From Mycolicibacterium neoaurum VKM Ac-1815D (GTDB taxonomy: Bacteria; Actinomycetota; Actinomycetes; Mycobacteriales; Mycobacteriaceae): DNA of 64,000 nt. The stretch's first letter is position 1, and every line of letters begins with the position of its first letter. A program made the translations under genes and the position numbers. Positions 18,679 to 27,173 of the stretch are shown here, piece by piece. The DNA lies in the NCBI RefSeq assembly GCF_000317305.3, contig NC_023036.2, positions 3,038,001 through 3,102,000 on the forward strand. Reading direction: 5' to 3'. The notes beneath the pieces were generated by a model. That model was given only the letters and a program-made list of their open reading frames with translations. It was not told where the DNA came from and made no database searches.

Positions 18679-19491
18679 GTGACCGAACGACCGTTTCATT
18701 TCAGCAGGCGTGACCACGAGGCCTTCGTGCCCACCAGGTATGCGCAGAGCCATTGGGGCGACGACCACCTGAATGGGCCCGCTCTGGTCGGACTGGCGGC
18801 CGGGTGCCTGGAAACGCAGTTCGGTGACCCCGATTTCCTGCCCACCCGTCTGACGGTGGACCTGTTCAAGGCGGCCCGTGGGGTACCCACCGTCGTCAAG
18901 CTGGCCATGGTGCGCGACGGCAGGCGGGTGCGCAACGCCGAGTGCGAGCTGATCCAGGACGGCGTCACGGTGGTACGCGCGACGCTGGTCCAGTACCGGC
19001 TGTCCGCACCGCCGCACGGCCAGGAGTGGGTGGGCACGGCCGACTTCGAGATGCCCGTCGTGCGCGACGAGGAACGGGGCATCGGGGTGGGCAGCGATGC
19101 GTTGGGATGGACCGGCGCCATCGCCGATCACCAGAACACCTCGCGTAAACGGATGCTGAACAGGCCGATCGACGTCGTCGAGGGCGTCCGCAATTCGCCG
19201 TTCGTGCGGGCCGCGATGGTCTCGGAAGGGACGAGCCTGGTCACCAACCTCGGCACCGCCGGCGTCGGCTACATCAACGGTGATCTCACCGTGGCGTTGG
19301 CACGCTTACCGCGCGACGAGTGGATCGGTGTCCAGGCCGATTCGCATTGGGCCGCAGACGGAATAGCGGTCGGCACCTCGACGCTCTTCGACAGCCACGG
19401 GCCGTTCGGCTCCGGAATGGTCACCGCGATCAGCAACGCCGCAGCCCAGATCGACTTCCGCAATGATCGGTTTCCGGAGCGCACCCGCTGA
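18679..19491 (+). CDS. Acyl-CoA thioesterase-like (double hotdog) protein
   Basis: The 270-residue protein looks like the actinobacterial thioesterase family with two hotdog repeats: an N-terminal half with TRYAQSHWGDDHLNGPALVG and a C-terminal half with GYINGDLTVALAR and GVQADSHWAADGIAVG, the last resembling the TesB-like active-site strand. It would hydrolyse acyl-CoA esters. The GTG start at 18679 was used. It is probably cotranscribed with the nitroreductase. The chain-length preference is unknown. Confidence 0.65.
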   Translation: MTERPFHFSRRDHEAFVPTRYAQSHWGDDHLNGPALVGLAAGCLETQFGDPDFLPTRLTVDLFKAARGVPTVVKLAMVRDGRRVRNAECELIQDGVTVVRATLVQYRLSAPPHGQEWVGTADFEMPVVRDEERGIGVGSDALGWTGAIADHQNTSRKRMLNRPIDVVEGVRNSPFVRAAMVSEGTSLVTNLGTAGVGYINGDLTVALARLPRDEWIGVQADSHWAADGIAVGTSTLFDSHGPFGSGMVTAISNAAAQIDFRNDRFPERTR

Positions 19492-19502
19492 TCGGCGGGT
19501 GC
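19481..19502. terminator. Hairpin at the end of the thioesterase gene
   Basis: GCACCCGC and GCGGGTGC form an 8-bp stem with a 6-base loop that includes the stop codon. It separates the convergent thioesterase and potC genes. No T-run follows. Confidence 0.45.
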
Positions 19503-19521
19503 CGACCGCGCTCGGTGGTGT

Positions 19522-20373
19522 CTACACCTTGACCTTGCGGCGATACAGCGTGCCGACGGCCAGCAGGACCAAGCTGATCACCAGAATCGCGGTGGCCAGC
19601 ACGTTGATCTGCGGTGGCACGGCGGCCTTCACCGCGGCGTTGACGTAGAGCGGGTAGGTGACGGTCGACCCGCTGACGAAGTAGGTGACGATGAAATCGT
19701 CGAGGGACAGGGCGAACGACAGCATGCCCGCGGCGACGATACCTGGCACGATCAGCGGCAGGGTGACCTTGAAGAAGGTCCGCAACGGACCGGCACCGAG
19801 GTCCAGTGACGCGTCTTCGAGCGTCCAGTCGAAGCCGCGGACCCGCGCCCGAACCGTCATCGCGATGAAGCTCACCTCGAAGGCCACATGGGCGATCAGG
19901 ATCGTCGTATAGCCGGCCGCCCACCCAAGGTCCAGGAACAGCGTCAACAGCGAGGCGCCCATCACGACCTCGGGGGCGGTCAGCGGCAGGATCACGAAGG
20001 TGTCCACCGCCCGGTACCCGCGAAAACGTTGCCGCACCAACGCAATCGCCAGCAGCGAACCGAGGACGAGGGCGATCAGCGTGGAGATGAGCGCAATCTC
20101 CAGGCTGAGCTTGAGCGCATCGGTGAGGGCGGGGTACTTGAACGGGTCGAGCCAATTGTCCAGGGTGAAACCCTGCCAGGTGTAGTTGAACTTTCCTGCC
20201 GGCTTGTTGAACGAGAAGGCCACGATGACCGCGATCGGCAGGAAGAGGTACACCAGCACCAGTCCGGCGACGATCCGCAGCGAGTAGTCACCCCACTTCG
20301 GGCGCGGCCGAACGGTTTTCGGTGGGTGCGCGTGGCCGGCTTCGGACGCCGACGGTCGCTGCACGGCGGTCAT
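19522..20373 (-). CDS. potC: Spermidine/putrescine-type ABC transporter permease PotC
   Basis: This 283-residue inner-membrane permease has six hydrophobic helices and the ABC-coupling EAA loop near DWTLEDASLDLGAGPLRTF (about residues 165-183). It is the second permease of a PotABCD-type importer. Its start overlaps the potB stop by 4 bp (ATGA). The basic cytoplasmic N terminus (about 1-35) precedes the first helix. It is the last gene of the potA-potD-potB-potC operon. Exact substrate (putrescine, spermidine or another amine) cannot be read from sequence. Confidence 0.88.
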   Translation of the reverse strand: MTAVQRPSASEAGHAHPPKTVRPRPKWGDYSLRIVAGLVLVYLFLPIAVIVAFSFNKPAGKFNYTWQGFTLDNWLDPFKYPALTDALKLSLEIALISTLIALVLGSLLAIALVRQRFRGYRAVDTFVILPLTAPEVVMGASLLTLFLDLGWAAGYTTILIAHVAFEVSFIAMTVRARVRGFDWTLEDASLDLGAGPLRTFFKVTLPLIVPGIVAAGMLSFALSLDDFIVTYFVSGSTVTYPLYVNAAVKAAVPPQINVLATAILVISLVLLAVGTLYRRKVKV

Positions 20374-21245
20374 ACCAGGTCCTCCGTTCCCAGCGCCCTC
20401 GTGTAGAGAATCACCCCGACCAGGATCAGGCCCATCAGACCCAGACTCAGCGCCGCGGCCGCCGGATAGTCCTTGACCACCAGGAACTGCTTCTGGATCA
20501 CGTTGCCGATCATCGTGGTCTGGGTACTGCCCAGATAATCGGCGTTGATGAAGTCACCCACCGCGGGAATGAACACCAGCATGCTGCCGGCCAGCACACC
20601 CGGCAGTGACAGCGGCAGGATCACCTTCCGGAAGCTGCGTGTGCCACCGGAATACAGATCTCTGGATGCCTCGAGCAATCGTGGATCGATCTTCTCCAGG
20701 CTGACGTACAGCGGCAGGATCATGAAGATGATCCAGTTGTAGGTCAGGCCACCGATCACCGCCCAGCTGGTGGAGAGCAATCGCCCCTCATCGGGCAGCA
20801 GACCGATGGTCCCCAGCGCACTGACCACCCAGCCCTCGTCGGCCAGGATCGTCTTCCAGGCGATGGTGCGGATCAGGAACGTCACGAAGAACGGCAGGAT
20901 GACCAGACCGAGGATCAGGTTCTTGAACCGGCCCGCCTTGAACGCGATGACATAGGCCAATGGGAAGGCCAGCAGCAGGCACAGCACGGTGGCTGCCGCC
21001 GCGTATCCGAAGGACCGCAGGATCGGGTCCTTGTAGAGCGTGAACGCGTCGACGAAATTGCCGAAATTCCAGTCGAAGGTCAGCGTCGGCAGATACACCG
21101 ACCCACCGGACGAGGACAACGAGGTGCGGGCCAGGGTAACGAACGGCACCACGAAGAAGATGGCGAGATAGGCCAACGCCGGCAAGATCATCAGATACGG
21201 GGCGATCTTGCTGCGCTGCCTGCTGCTGGCGGCGACTCCTGCCAT
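20370..21245 (-). CDS. potB: Spermidine/putrescine-type ABC transporter permease PotB
   Basis: This 291-residue permease partner of PotC has six hydrophobic helices, with the EAA coupling loop at EKIDPRLLEASRDLYSGGTR. It begins 34 bp after potD. The protein would pair with PotC to form the membrane channel energised by PotA. It has no unusual insertions. Confidence 0.88.
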   Translation of the reverse strand: MAGVAASSRQRSKIAPYLMILPALAYLAIFFVVPFVTLARTSLSSSGGSVYLPTLTFDWNFGNFVDAFTLYKDPILRSFGYAAAATVLCLLLAFPLAYVIAFKAGRFKNLILGLVILPFFVTFLIRTIAWKTILADEGWVVSALGTIGLLPDEGRLLSTSWAVIGGLTYNWIIFMILPLYVSLEKIDPRLLEASRDLYSGGTRSFRKVILPLSLPGVLAGSMLVFIPAVGDFINADYLGSTQTTMIGNVIQKQFLVVKDYPAAAALSLGLMGLILVGVILYTRALGTEDLV

Positions 21246-21279
21246 CTATGCTCCTCGCGTCCGCCGTGTCGTGGGGTGG

Positions 21280-22464
21280 TCAGCCACCGGTGACCGCGGC
21301 GTAGAGGGTGTTGAATTCCTGGGTCTGCTCGTCGGTCAATGCGGCCCACGACTTCAGGTTGGCCTGCACCTCGGGCGACGGGTTGATCAAGGGGTTCTTC
21401 GCCGCCGCCGGATCGACCTTCGCCAGCTCGTCGGTCATGTCCGAAAGCGCAGGCACGAACTGGGTGAAGGCGACCAGCTTCGCGTAGTTGGCCCGGTCGT
21501 AGACGTAGTTGATCCAGGCCTCGGCACCCTTCTGGTTCTGGGTGGTGTACGGAACGACCATGGTGTCGATGAACCAGTCACCGCCGGACTCCGGGACGAT
21601 GAACTGGAGGTCCGGGTTGTCGGCCTGCAACTGCACGACGTCACCGGAATACGCCTGCGCCACGGCGATGTTGCCGGCCGCGAGGTCATCGGCGTAATCG
21701 TTGCCGGTGAAGCGGCGGATCTGTCCGCGGTCCTTCTGCTCCCGGACCAGGTCGACGGCCTTGGTGATCGATTCGGTGCTGGGATTCTCCGGCGAGTTGC
21801 CTTGGGAGAGCATGATCATCCCGAGGCCGTCCTGCACATCGGAGAACAGGCTGACCCGACCCTTGAAGGCGGGGTCCCACAGGTCGTCGATCGAGCGGAT
21901 GTCGCGCCCGGTGGCGGCCCGGTTGTAGGCCAGGCCCACCATGCCGGTCATGTAGGGGGCGGTGAACTTTCGGCCCGGATCCACCTTGGAGTCCAGCAGG
22001 TCCTGACGCAGGTTCTTGCGATTGGGAACGCCGGCATCGCTGATCTCGTTGAGCCAGTTCAACCCCTTGACCCGGGCGGCCATGAACTCGGTCGGCACCA
22101 CCAGGTCGGCACCGATGTCCTGTTTGCGCGACAACGGCTCCTTGACCTTGGCGAACCACTGCTCGTTGTCGTTGAAATCCTCTTTGTAGTCGACGGTCAG
22201 GCCGGAGGCGGTCTGGAAGGCCGCGATGAACCCGTCGGCCATGTACAAGGGCCAGTTCGAGATCCGCAGCGTATCGCTGGATGTCTCACCGGTATCCGAT
22301 GATCCCGAGGACGAGCTGCCGCTGTCGGATCCGCACGCCGCCAGGAACGACGAGCCGAGGATCGCCGCCGCCGCGGTGGCAGCACTGCCACCGATGAACC
22401 GCCGCCGGCTGGTGCGGTTGGCCGCCAGTCGGGACAGCAGTCGGGGATCGATCTCGTTGGACAT
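21280..22464 (-). CDS. potD: Polyamine-binding lipoprotein PotD, predicted Tat substrate
   Basis: This 394-residue extracellular solute-binding protein of the PotD/PotF type has an N terminus with a twin-arginine motif (TSRRRFIGG, about residues 18-26) followed by a hydrophobic stretch and the lipobox LAACG, so it is probably exported folded by Tat and then lipidated. A Ser/Gly-rich linker (about 45-62) precedes LRISNWPLYM and the two-lobed binding domain. It is 44 bp downstream of potA and 34 bp upstream of potB. Confidence 0.9.
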   Translation of the reverse strand: MSNEIDPRLLSRLAANRTSRRRFIGGSAATAAAAILGSSFLAACGSDSGSSSSGSSDTGETSSDTLRISNWPLYMADGFIAAFQTASGLTVDYKEDFNDNEQWFAKVKEPLSRKQDIGADLVVPTEFMAARVKGLNWLNEISDAGVPNRKNLRQDLLDSKVDPGRKFTAPYMTGMVGLAYNRAATGRDIRSIDDLWDPAFKGRVSLFSDVQDGLGMIMLSQGNSPENPSTESITKAVDLVREQKDRGQIRRFTGNDYADDLAAGNIAVAQAYSGDVVQLQADNPDLQFIVPESGGDWFIDTMVVPYTTQNQKGAEAWINYVYDRANYAKLVAFTQFVPALSDMTDELAKVDPAAAKNPLINPSPEVQANLKSWAALTDEQTQEFNTLYAAVTGG

Positions 22465-22508
22465 GCTTGGCCTTTCGTCGGGGAGGGGAGGACGGTGAAC
22501 CCGCAGGT

Positions 22509-23717
22509 TCAGGATTCGTCGAGCATCTCTTCGAGATCCTCGGTGGTGGGGATGTCGGCCGCGGGCAGAACCAGGGACGCTTCCGGGGACCAGCTGACAT
22601 ACACCGGGTCTCCAGGGCGCAGCATCGGCAGATCCTGTTCGGGACCGACGTGCGCGACGATGGTCGAGTCATCGGGTGCGGCGACGGCCAATCGCACCAC
22701 GGGCCCCTGGAACGTCAGATCGCGCACGGTGCCCCGGACGACGGCGAGGTCACCGGTGGGTTCGTCGGTGGATACCCGTACCCGTTCCGGACGGATCATC
22801 AGCGTGGCGTGACCGCCGGATTCGATGGTGGTCTCGCCTGGCCGTGATTTCAGTCGGGTGCCGAGCACCTCGATCTCGACGTGGTCGCGGTTGACCCGAC
22901 CGGTCTGGCGGCCTGCCCACAGGTTGGCCTGCCCGATGAAACCTGCGACGAACACCGTGGCGGGACGGTCGTAGATGTCGGCGGGTGTCCCGATCTGCTC
23001 GACGTTTCCGGCGTTCATGACTGCGATGCGGTCACTCATCGTCAGGGCCTCCTCCTGGTCATGGGTGACGTAGATGAAGGTGATCCCGATTTCACGCTGG
23101 ATGCGTTTGAGCTCGAATTGCATGGCGTGGCGCAGCTTGAGGTCCAGCGCACCGAGGGGCTCGTCGAGCAACAGGGCGCTCGGATAGTTGACCAGCGCAC
23201 GGGCCAGCGCGACGCGCTGTTGCTGACCGCCGGAAAGCTGGGCCGGTTTGCGTTTGGCGAAATCGGTGAGCCGGACGATCTCGATGATCTCGTCGACGCG
23301 GCGGGCGATCTCCCCTTTGCCCTTGGTCTTGTCCAGTTTCATGCTGCGCGGCCCGTAGGCGATGTTGTCCCAGACGGTCATGTGCGGGAACAGGGCGTAA
23401 TGCTGGAAGACGGTGTTGACGTTGCGTTTGTGCGGCGGAACCTTCGAGACGTCGACGCCCTCGAGCCGGATCGCGCCCGCGGTGGGGGTCTCGAAGCCGG
23501 CGATCATGCGCAGCGTCGTGGTCTTTCCGCAACCCGACGGGCCCAGCATCGAGAAGAACTCGCCGGAGGCGATCGTGAAGTCCGCGTCGGCGACGGCGAC
23601 GTAGTCATCGAAGCGCTTGACCACATGGTCGATCTCGATGACGGGGTCGCCCTTGCGCAGCGTTGCTCCGCCCTCGCCAGTGTCAGGGTCCGCGGCGGTG
23701 GTGTCTGTACCGGACAG
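22509..23717 (-). CDS. potA: Polyamine ABC transporter ATPase PotA, probable CTG start
   Basis: This ATPase powers the PotBCD importer. Walker A is GPSGCGKTT, the Q-loop region [15 protein letters not shown], signature [15 protein letters not shown], Walker [12 protein letters not shown], switch VTHDQEEA, with a C-terminal TOBE domain. The only ATG/GTG start in reach, GTG 23624, would cut the first beta strand ([12 protein letters not shown]). The frame is open up to a stop at 23732-23730, and AGGAGG lies 7 bases before a CTG at 23717 that gives [12 protein letters not shown] and a complete domain (402 residues). I therefore place the start at CTG. Confidence 0.85.
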   Translation of the reverse strand: MSGTDTTAADPDTGEGGATLRKGDPVIEIDHVVKRFDDYVAVADADFTIASGEFFSMLGPSGCGKTTTLRMIAGFETPTAGAIRLEGVDVSKVPPHKRNVNTVFQHYALFPHMTVWDNIAYGPRSMKLDKTKGKGEIARRVDEIIEIVRLTDFAKRKPAQLSGGQQQRVALARALVNYPSALLLDEPLGALDLKLRHAMQFELKRIQREIGITFIYVTHDQEEALTMSDRIAVMNAGNVEQIGTPADIYDRPATVFVAGFIGQANLWAGRQTGRVNRDHVEIEVLGTRLKSRPGETTIESGGHATLMIRPERVRVSTDEPTGDLAVVRGTVRDLTFQGPVVRLAVAAPDDSTIVAHVGPEQDLPMLRPGDPVYVSWSPEASLVLPAADIPTTEDLEEMLDES

Positions 23718-23724
23718 GACTGGG

Positions 23725-23730
23725 CCTCCT
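23725..23730 (-). promoter_or_regulatory. Shine-Dalgarno site supporting the potA CTG start
   Basis: AGGAGG on the minus strand lies 7 bases before the CTG codon at 23717-23715. This near-perfect site is the main reason for calling the non-canonical start; the in-frame stop TGA overlaps its upstream end. Confidence 0.6.
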
Positions 23731-23932
23731 CAGCATTGCGGTCGGTAGGTCAACAATCGCCCATCACACTGACCTTCGCAAGCGATTCCGCAACGAATTT
23801 ACATTCCGACAATGGATTCCATAGGTTCCATGGCGCAAGAGGCCAGATTCCGCTGCGCTGATGGCTTGACGGCCATCGGTGTCGGAATCGGGCCGTCGCC
23901 TCTTGGCGGACGCGGCGTGGTCGAATACTGCC

Positions 23933-25342
23933 ATGACCGGCAACAGCGCGGGGGCCACTCCGACCACGAATCGATCGCTGACCTCACCCTCATTCAGCGG
24001 TCGGTCGCCCAGTGGTGTCGGGGATCTGTCGGTGGAGACGCACGGCATCGCCCCGGTGGCGCCGGACAAACGATACGGTTCGCCGGCCCGCCTCTTCACG
24101 GTGTGGTTCGCCCCGCAGGTGAACATGACCGGCGTCTTCACCGGGACCCTGGCGATCCTGCTCGGCCTCGGGTTCTGGTTGGGTCTGCTGGCGATGGTCA
24201 TCGGCACCGTGCTCGGCGGTCTCGTGGTGGCCTATCTGTCGACCTGGGGTCCGCGCACCGGCACCGCCCAGCTACCCAGCGCCCGGTTGGCGTTCGGGTC
24301 CGGGGTGGCCGTGCCCGCCGCGCTGCAGTGGCTGTCCTCGATCGCCTGGGACGCCCTGGTGGGATTGTTCGGCGGCCAGGCACTGGCTCTGCTGCTGGAC
24401 ATCCCGTTCTGGATCGCCGTACTGATCGTGCTGGCCGTGCAGGGCGCCGTCGGATTCATCGGCTACGAGCTGATCCACCGGCTGCAGGCGGTGTTGACCG
24501 TGGTGTTGTTCGCCATGTTCGTCGTCTTCGCGATCAACCTGGTGCACGGACACCAGGTCGTCACTCCGACGGCGCTGTCGGGTGCCGATCTCGCCGGCGC
24601 GTTCGTCATGGAAGTGACCATCGCGCTCAGCCTGACCATCTCATGGGCGAGCTATGCGGCGGACTTCAGCCGTTACCTGCCGGTCGAGTCGTCGAGGAAG
24701 CGGGTGTTCGGCTACACCTTCGCCGGAATGGTGCTCGCCTATGTCTTCGTGCAGGGCATCGGTATCGCCGCGGCCGGCGTACTCGGCGATCACACCGCCG
24801 AGGGCGTGCGCGATGTCATGGGCGGTGGCGCGTTGGGCGCGGTGGCCCTGCTCGTCATCGCGCTGGCGTCGGTGGGCTCCGGGGTCATGAACGACTACTC
24901 CGGATCGCTCGCGCTGCAGACCCTCGGGGTCCGGGTACGGCGTCCCATCTCTGCGGTCCTGGTCACCGTGTGTGCGTTCTTCTTGATCCTGTGGCTGCAG
25001 GCCGCCGATACGGCCACTCGATTTCTCGACGTGTTGCTGCTGATCGGCTACTGGATCCCGGCCTTCGTTGCGGTGATCGTCATCGATTGGGTTCTGCGGA
25101 CACGGTCGGCGGGCGACTTTGTCGACGTGGCCGCCGCCCGGACCACGCGCAGTGACGCGATCGCCGCGGTGGTTGTCTTCGTGGTCTCCTACGCCGCCGC
25201 AGTTCCCTTCATGAACACCACCTTGATCGCCGGCCCGGTCGCGACCGCCTGGCATGGCGCCGATATCGCCTACTTCGTCAACTTCGCGGTCGCGGCGGTG
25301 CTGTACGGCGGCTACCGGTACGTCAGCCGCGCACGGTCCTGA
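23933..25342 (+). CDS. NCS1 family nucleobase/purine-cytosine permease
   Basis: This 469-residue transporter of the nucleobase:cation symporter-1 family, CodB-like branch, has about 12 hydrophobic segments, starting near the typical FTVWFAPQVNMTGVFTGTLA and including SWASYAADFSRYLP around the substrate site. Likely substrates are cytosine, purines, hydantoin or a vitamin; sequence alone does not decide. ATG 23933 gives a 45-residue polar N-terminal tail. It is divergent from potA across 215 bp. Its last 20 bp overlap the convergent epoxide hydrolase gene. Confidence 0.8.
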   Translation: MTGNSAGATPTTNRSLTSPSFSGRSPSGVGDLSVETHGIAPVAPDKRYGSPARLFTVWFAPQVNMTGVFTGTLAILLGLGFWLGLLAMVIGTVLGGLVVAYLSTWGPRTGTAQLPSARLAFGSGVAVPAALQWLSSIAWDALVGLFGGQALALLLDIPFWIAVLIVLAVQGAVGFIGYELIHRLQAVLTVVLFAMFVVFAINLVHGHQVVTPTALSGADLAGAFVMEVTIALSLTISWASYAADFSRYLPVESSRKRVFGYTFAGMVLAYVFVQGIGIAAAGVLGDHTAEGVRDVMGGGALGAVALLVIALASVGSGVMNDYSGSLALQTLGVRVRRPISAVLVTVCAFFLILWLQAADTATRFLDVLLLIGYWIPAFVAVIVIDWVLRTRSAGDFVDVAAARTTRSDAIAAVVVFVVSYAAAVPFMNTTLIAGPVATAWHGADIAYFVNFAVAAVLYGGYRYVSRARS

Positions 25343-26468
25343 AGAAGGCGCGGACGTCCTCGACGAGCAGTTCGGGTTGTTCGAACGCGGCGAAATGGCC
25401 GCCGCGCGGCATCGTGGTCCAGCGGGTGATGTTGTAGTGCGCCTCGCACCAGGCCCGCGGTGAGCGCAGGATCTCCTTGGGGAACTCGGCGACACCGGTG
25501 GGCACCCTGACCGGTTCGCGAGGGCCGAACGCGGCGAAGCTCTCCCAGTACAGCCGGGCTGCCGAGGCGCCGGCGCCGCCGATCCAGTACAGCATCACGT
25601 TGTCGAGCAGTTCGTCACGACTGAAGACGTTCTCGGGGTGGCCGTCGCAATCGCTCCAGGACCAGAACTTCTCCACGATCCAGGCGAGCAGCGCCACCGG
25701 TGAGTCGACGAGGCCGTAGCCGATGGTCTGCGGGCGGGTCGACTGTTGCTTGGAGTACCCGGATTCCCACTTCCGGTAGTGCTTCATGGCGGCGAAGGCC
25801 CGTCGATCTTCCTCGGACGGGTTGTTCAAGCTGGCCTCGGTCGGCTTGCCGATGGCCATATTGGTGTGGATCGCGCTGCAGCCCAGCCCGTTTCGACCGA
25901 TCTGGGTGGTAACCGCCGCGCCCCAATCACCGCCCTGGGCCACGTAGCTCGGATAGCCGAGGCGCCGCATCAGGGCATCCCAAGCCAGCGCGATGCGCTC
26001 GACTCCCCATCCGGTGGTGGTGGGCTTACCGGAGAATCCGTAACCCGGCAGCGACGGGCACACCACGTGGAAGGCGTCCTCGGCGCGGCCGCCGTGAGCG
26101 GTGGGATCGGTCAGCGGTTCGATGATCTTGGCGAACTCGACGACCGATCCGGGCCACCCGTGGGTGATGATCAGCGGCAGCGCGTCGTCGTGGGGCGAGC
26201 GCTGGTGGATGAAATGGATGTCCAGGCCGTCGATGACGCTGCGGAACTGAGTGAAGCGGTTCAGCGCCCGTTCGCGCTCCCGCCAGTCGTAACCCTCGGC
26301 CCAGTAGGCGGCCAGTTCGCGGGTGTAGGCCAACGGGATGCCCTGGCTCCAGTCGTCGACGCATTCGGCGTCGGGCCACCGCGTATCGGCCAGTCGCCGA
26401 CGCAGATCCTGCAGGGCCTCGTCGCTGACGTCGATCCGGAACGGGTGCACATCGGTCATGCCGGTCAT
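25323..26468 (-). CDS. Epoxide hydrolase (EHN-type alpha/beta hydrolase)
   Basis: This 381-residue enzyme has the epoxide hydrolase N-terminal lid (about residues 5-115, with RLADTRWPD) and an alpha/beta hydrolase core: oxyanion HGWPGS, nucleophile Asp in GGDWGA, and the catalytic His in PRGGHFAAFEQPE near the end. It converts epoxides to diols; microsomal-type relatives in mycobacteria act on lipid or xenobiotic epoxides. ATG 26459 is an alternative start three codons later. It overlaps the permease gene tail to tail by 20 bp. Confidence 0.9.
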   Translation of the reverse strand: MTGMTDVHPFRIDVSDEALQDLRRRLADTRWPDAECVDDWSQGIPLAYTRELAAYWAEGYDWRERERALNRFTQFRSVIDGLDIHFIHQRSPHDDALPLIITHGWPGSVVEFAKIIEPLTDPTAHGGRAEDAFHVVCPSLPGYGFSGKPTTTGWGVERIALAWDALMRRLGYPSYVAQGGDWGAAVTTQIGRNGLGCSAIHTNMAIGKPTEASLNNPSEEDRRAFAAMKHYRKWESGYSKQQSTRPQTIGYGLVDSPVALLAWIVEKFWSWSDCDGHPENVFSRDELLDNVMLYWIGGAGASAARLYWESFAAFGPREPVRVPTGVAEFPKEILRSPRAWCEAHYNITRWTTMPRGGHFAAFEQPELLVEDVRAFFRTVRG

Positions 26469-26490
26469 CGTGACACGGCGAGCTCAGGGC

Positions 26491-27096
26491 TCAGTGGGCG
26501 ACATCGGTGTACACCGGCAGGTAACCCTCGGCCGAGAACGTGAATCCCCGGGCACTGGTCTCGCTGCCGCAGGAGATACCGGTCGTCTCCTGCACGTTGC
26601 AGCGGAATCCCGCGACCATGAGCACCCGTCCGAACGGCAGCGTCGCCGCCGGGCCCGGGGTGACGGCGTAGGAGGCCGGGTCGGCCGTCACGAACTGGAC
26701 ATCACCGTGTCTGTCGATCAGGACGGTGTTGGGCGCAGTCACCTCGCCGTCGGGTCCGGCGACCTCGTCGGGCGCGCCGGTGATCGACAGCGCCGACCCG
26801 CCGGTCGGCTGGCACCCTGCCGATGCGTGCGGCATGATCGCGCATTGCCACCGTCCGCTCGGAGTGGTGAAGTGATAGGCCTTCTGTCCCGGCCCGGCAA
26901 CATAGAACTCGGCGGCATCGGCGAGTTGGTCGTTGGTGCGATGCGCAGGCAATTCCGGTGTCGGCGAAGCCTTTTGCGCAGGCGTCCAGGGTTCGCCGGT
27001 ATCGATCACGGTGGGGGAGCCGCATCCGGCAACTGCCAGCGTCACGCCGCAGGCGATCACAAAAGACCACGCCAGATGGTTGTTCTCACATGCCAC
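26491..27096 (-). CDS. Putative lipoprotein of unknown function
   Basis: The 201-residue product, from a GTG at 27096, starts with a signal peptide ending in the lipobox AVAGC (cysteine at about residue 25), so it should be membrane-anchored outside. The mature part has four further cysteines (WQC, AGC, FRC, ISC) in a beta-rich domain seen in many mycobacterial lipoproteins without known function. The frame stays open upstream, but earlier starts would place charged residues before the signal helix. It is 22 bp upstream of the epoxide hydrolase gene, so both could share a transcript. Confidence 0.65.
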   Translation of the reverse strand: MACENNHLAWSFVIACGVTLAVAGCGSPTVIDTGEPWTPAQKASPTPELPAHRTNDQLADAAEFYVAGPGQKAYHFTTPSGRWQCAIMPHASAGCQPTGGSALSITGAPDEVAGPDGEVTAPNTVLIDRHGDVQFVTADPASYAVTPGPAATLPFGRVLMVAGFRCNVQETTGISCGSETSARGFTFSAEGYLPVYTDVAH

Positions 27097-27173
27097 CGGC
27101 TCAGGGTACGGCCTTGAGAATCGCGCTGAACACAACCGCTGACAGAGCGGGGTATCGCCGACAGGCTGATCAG

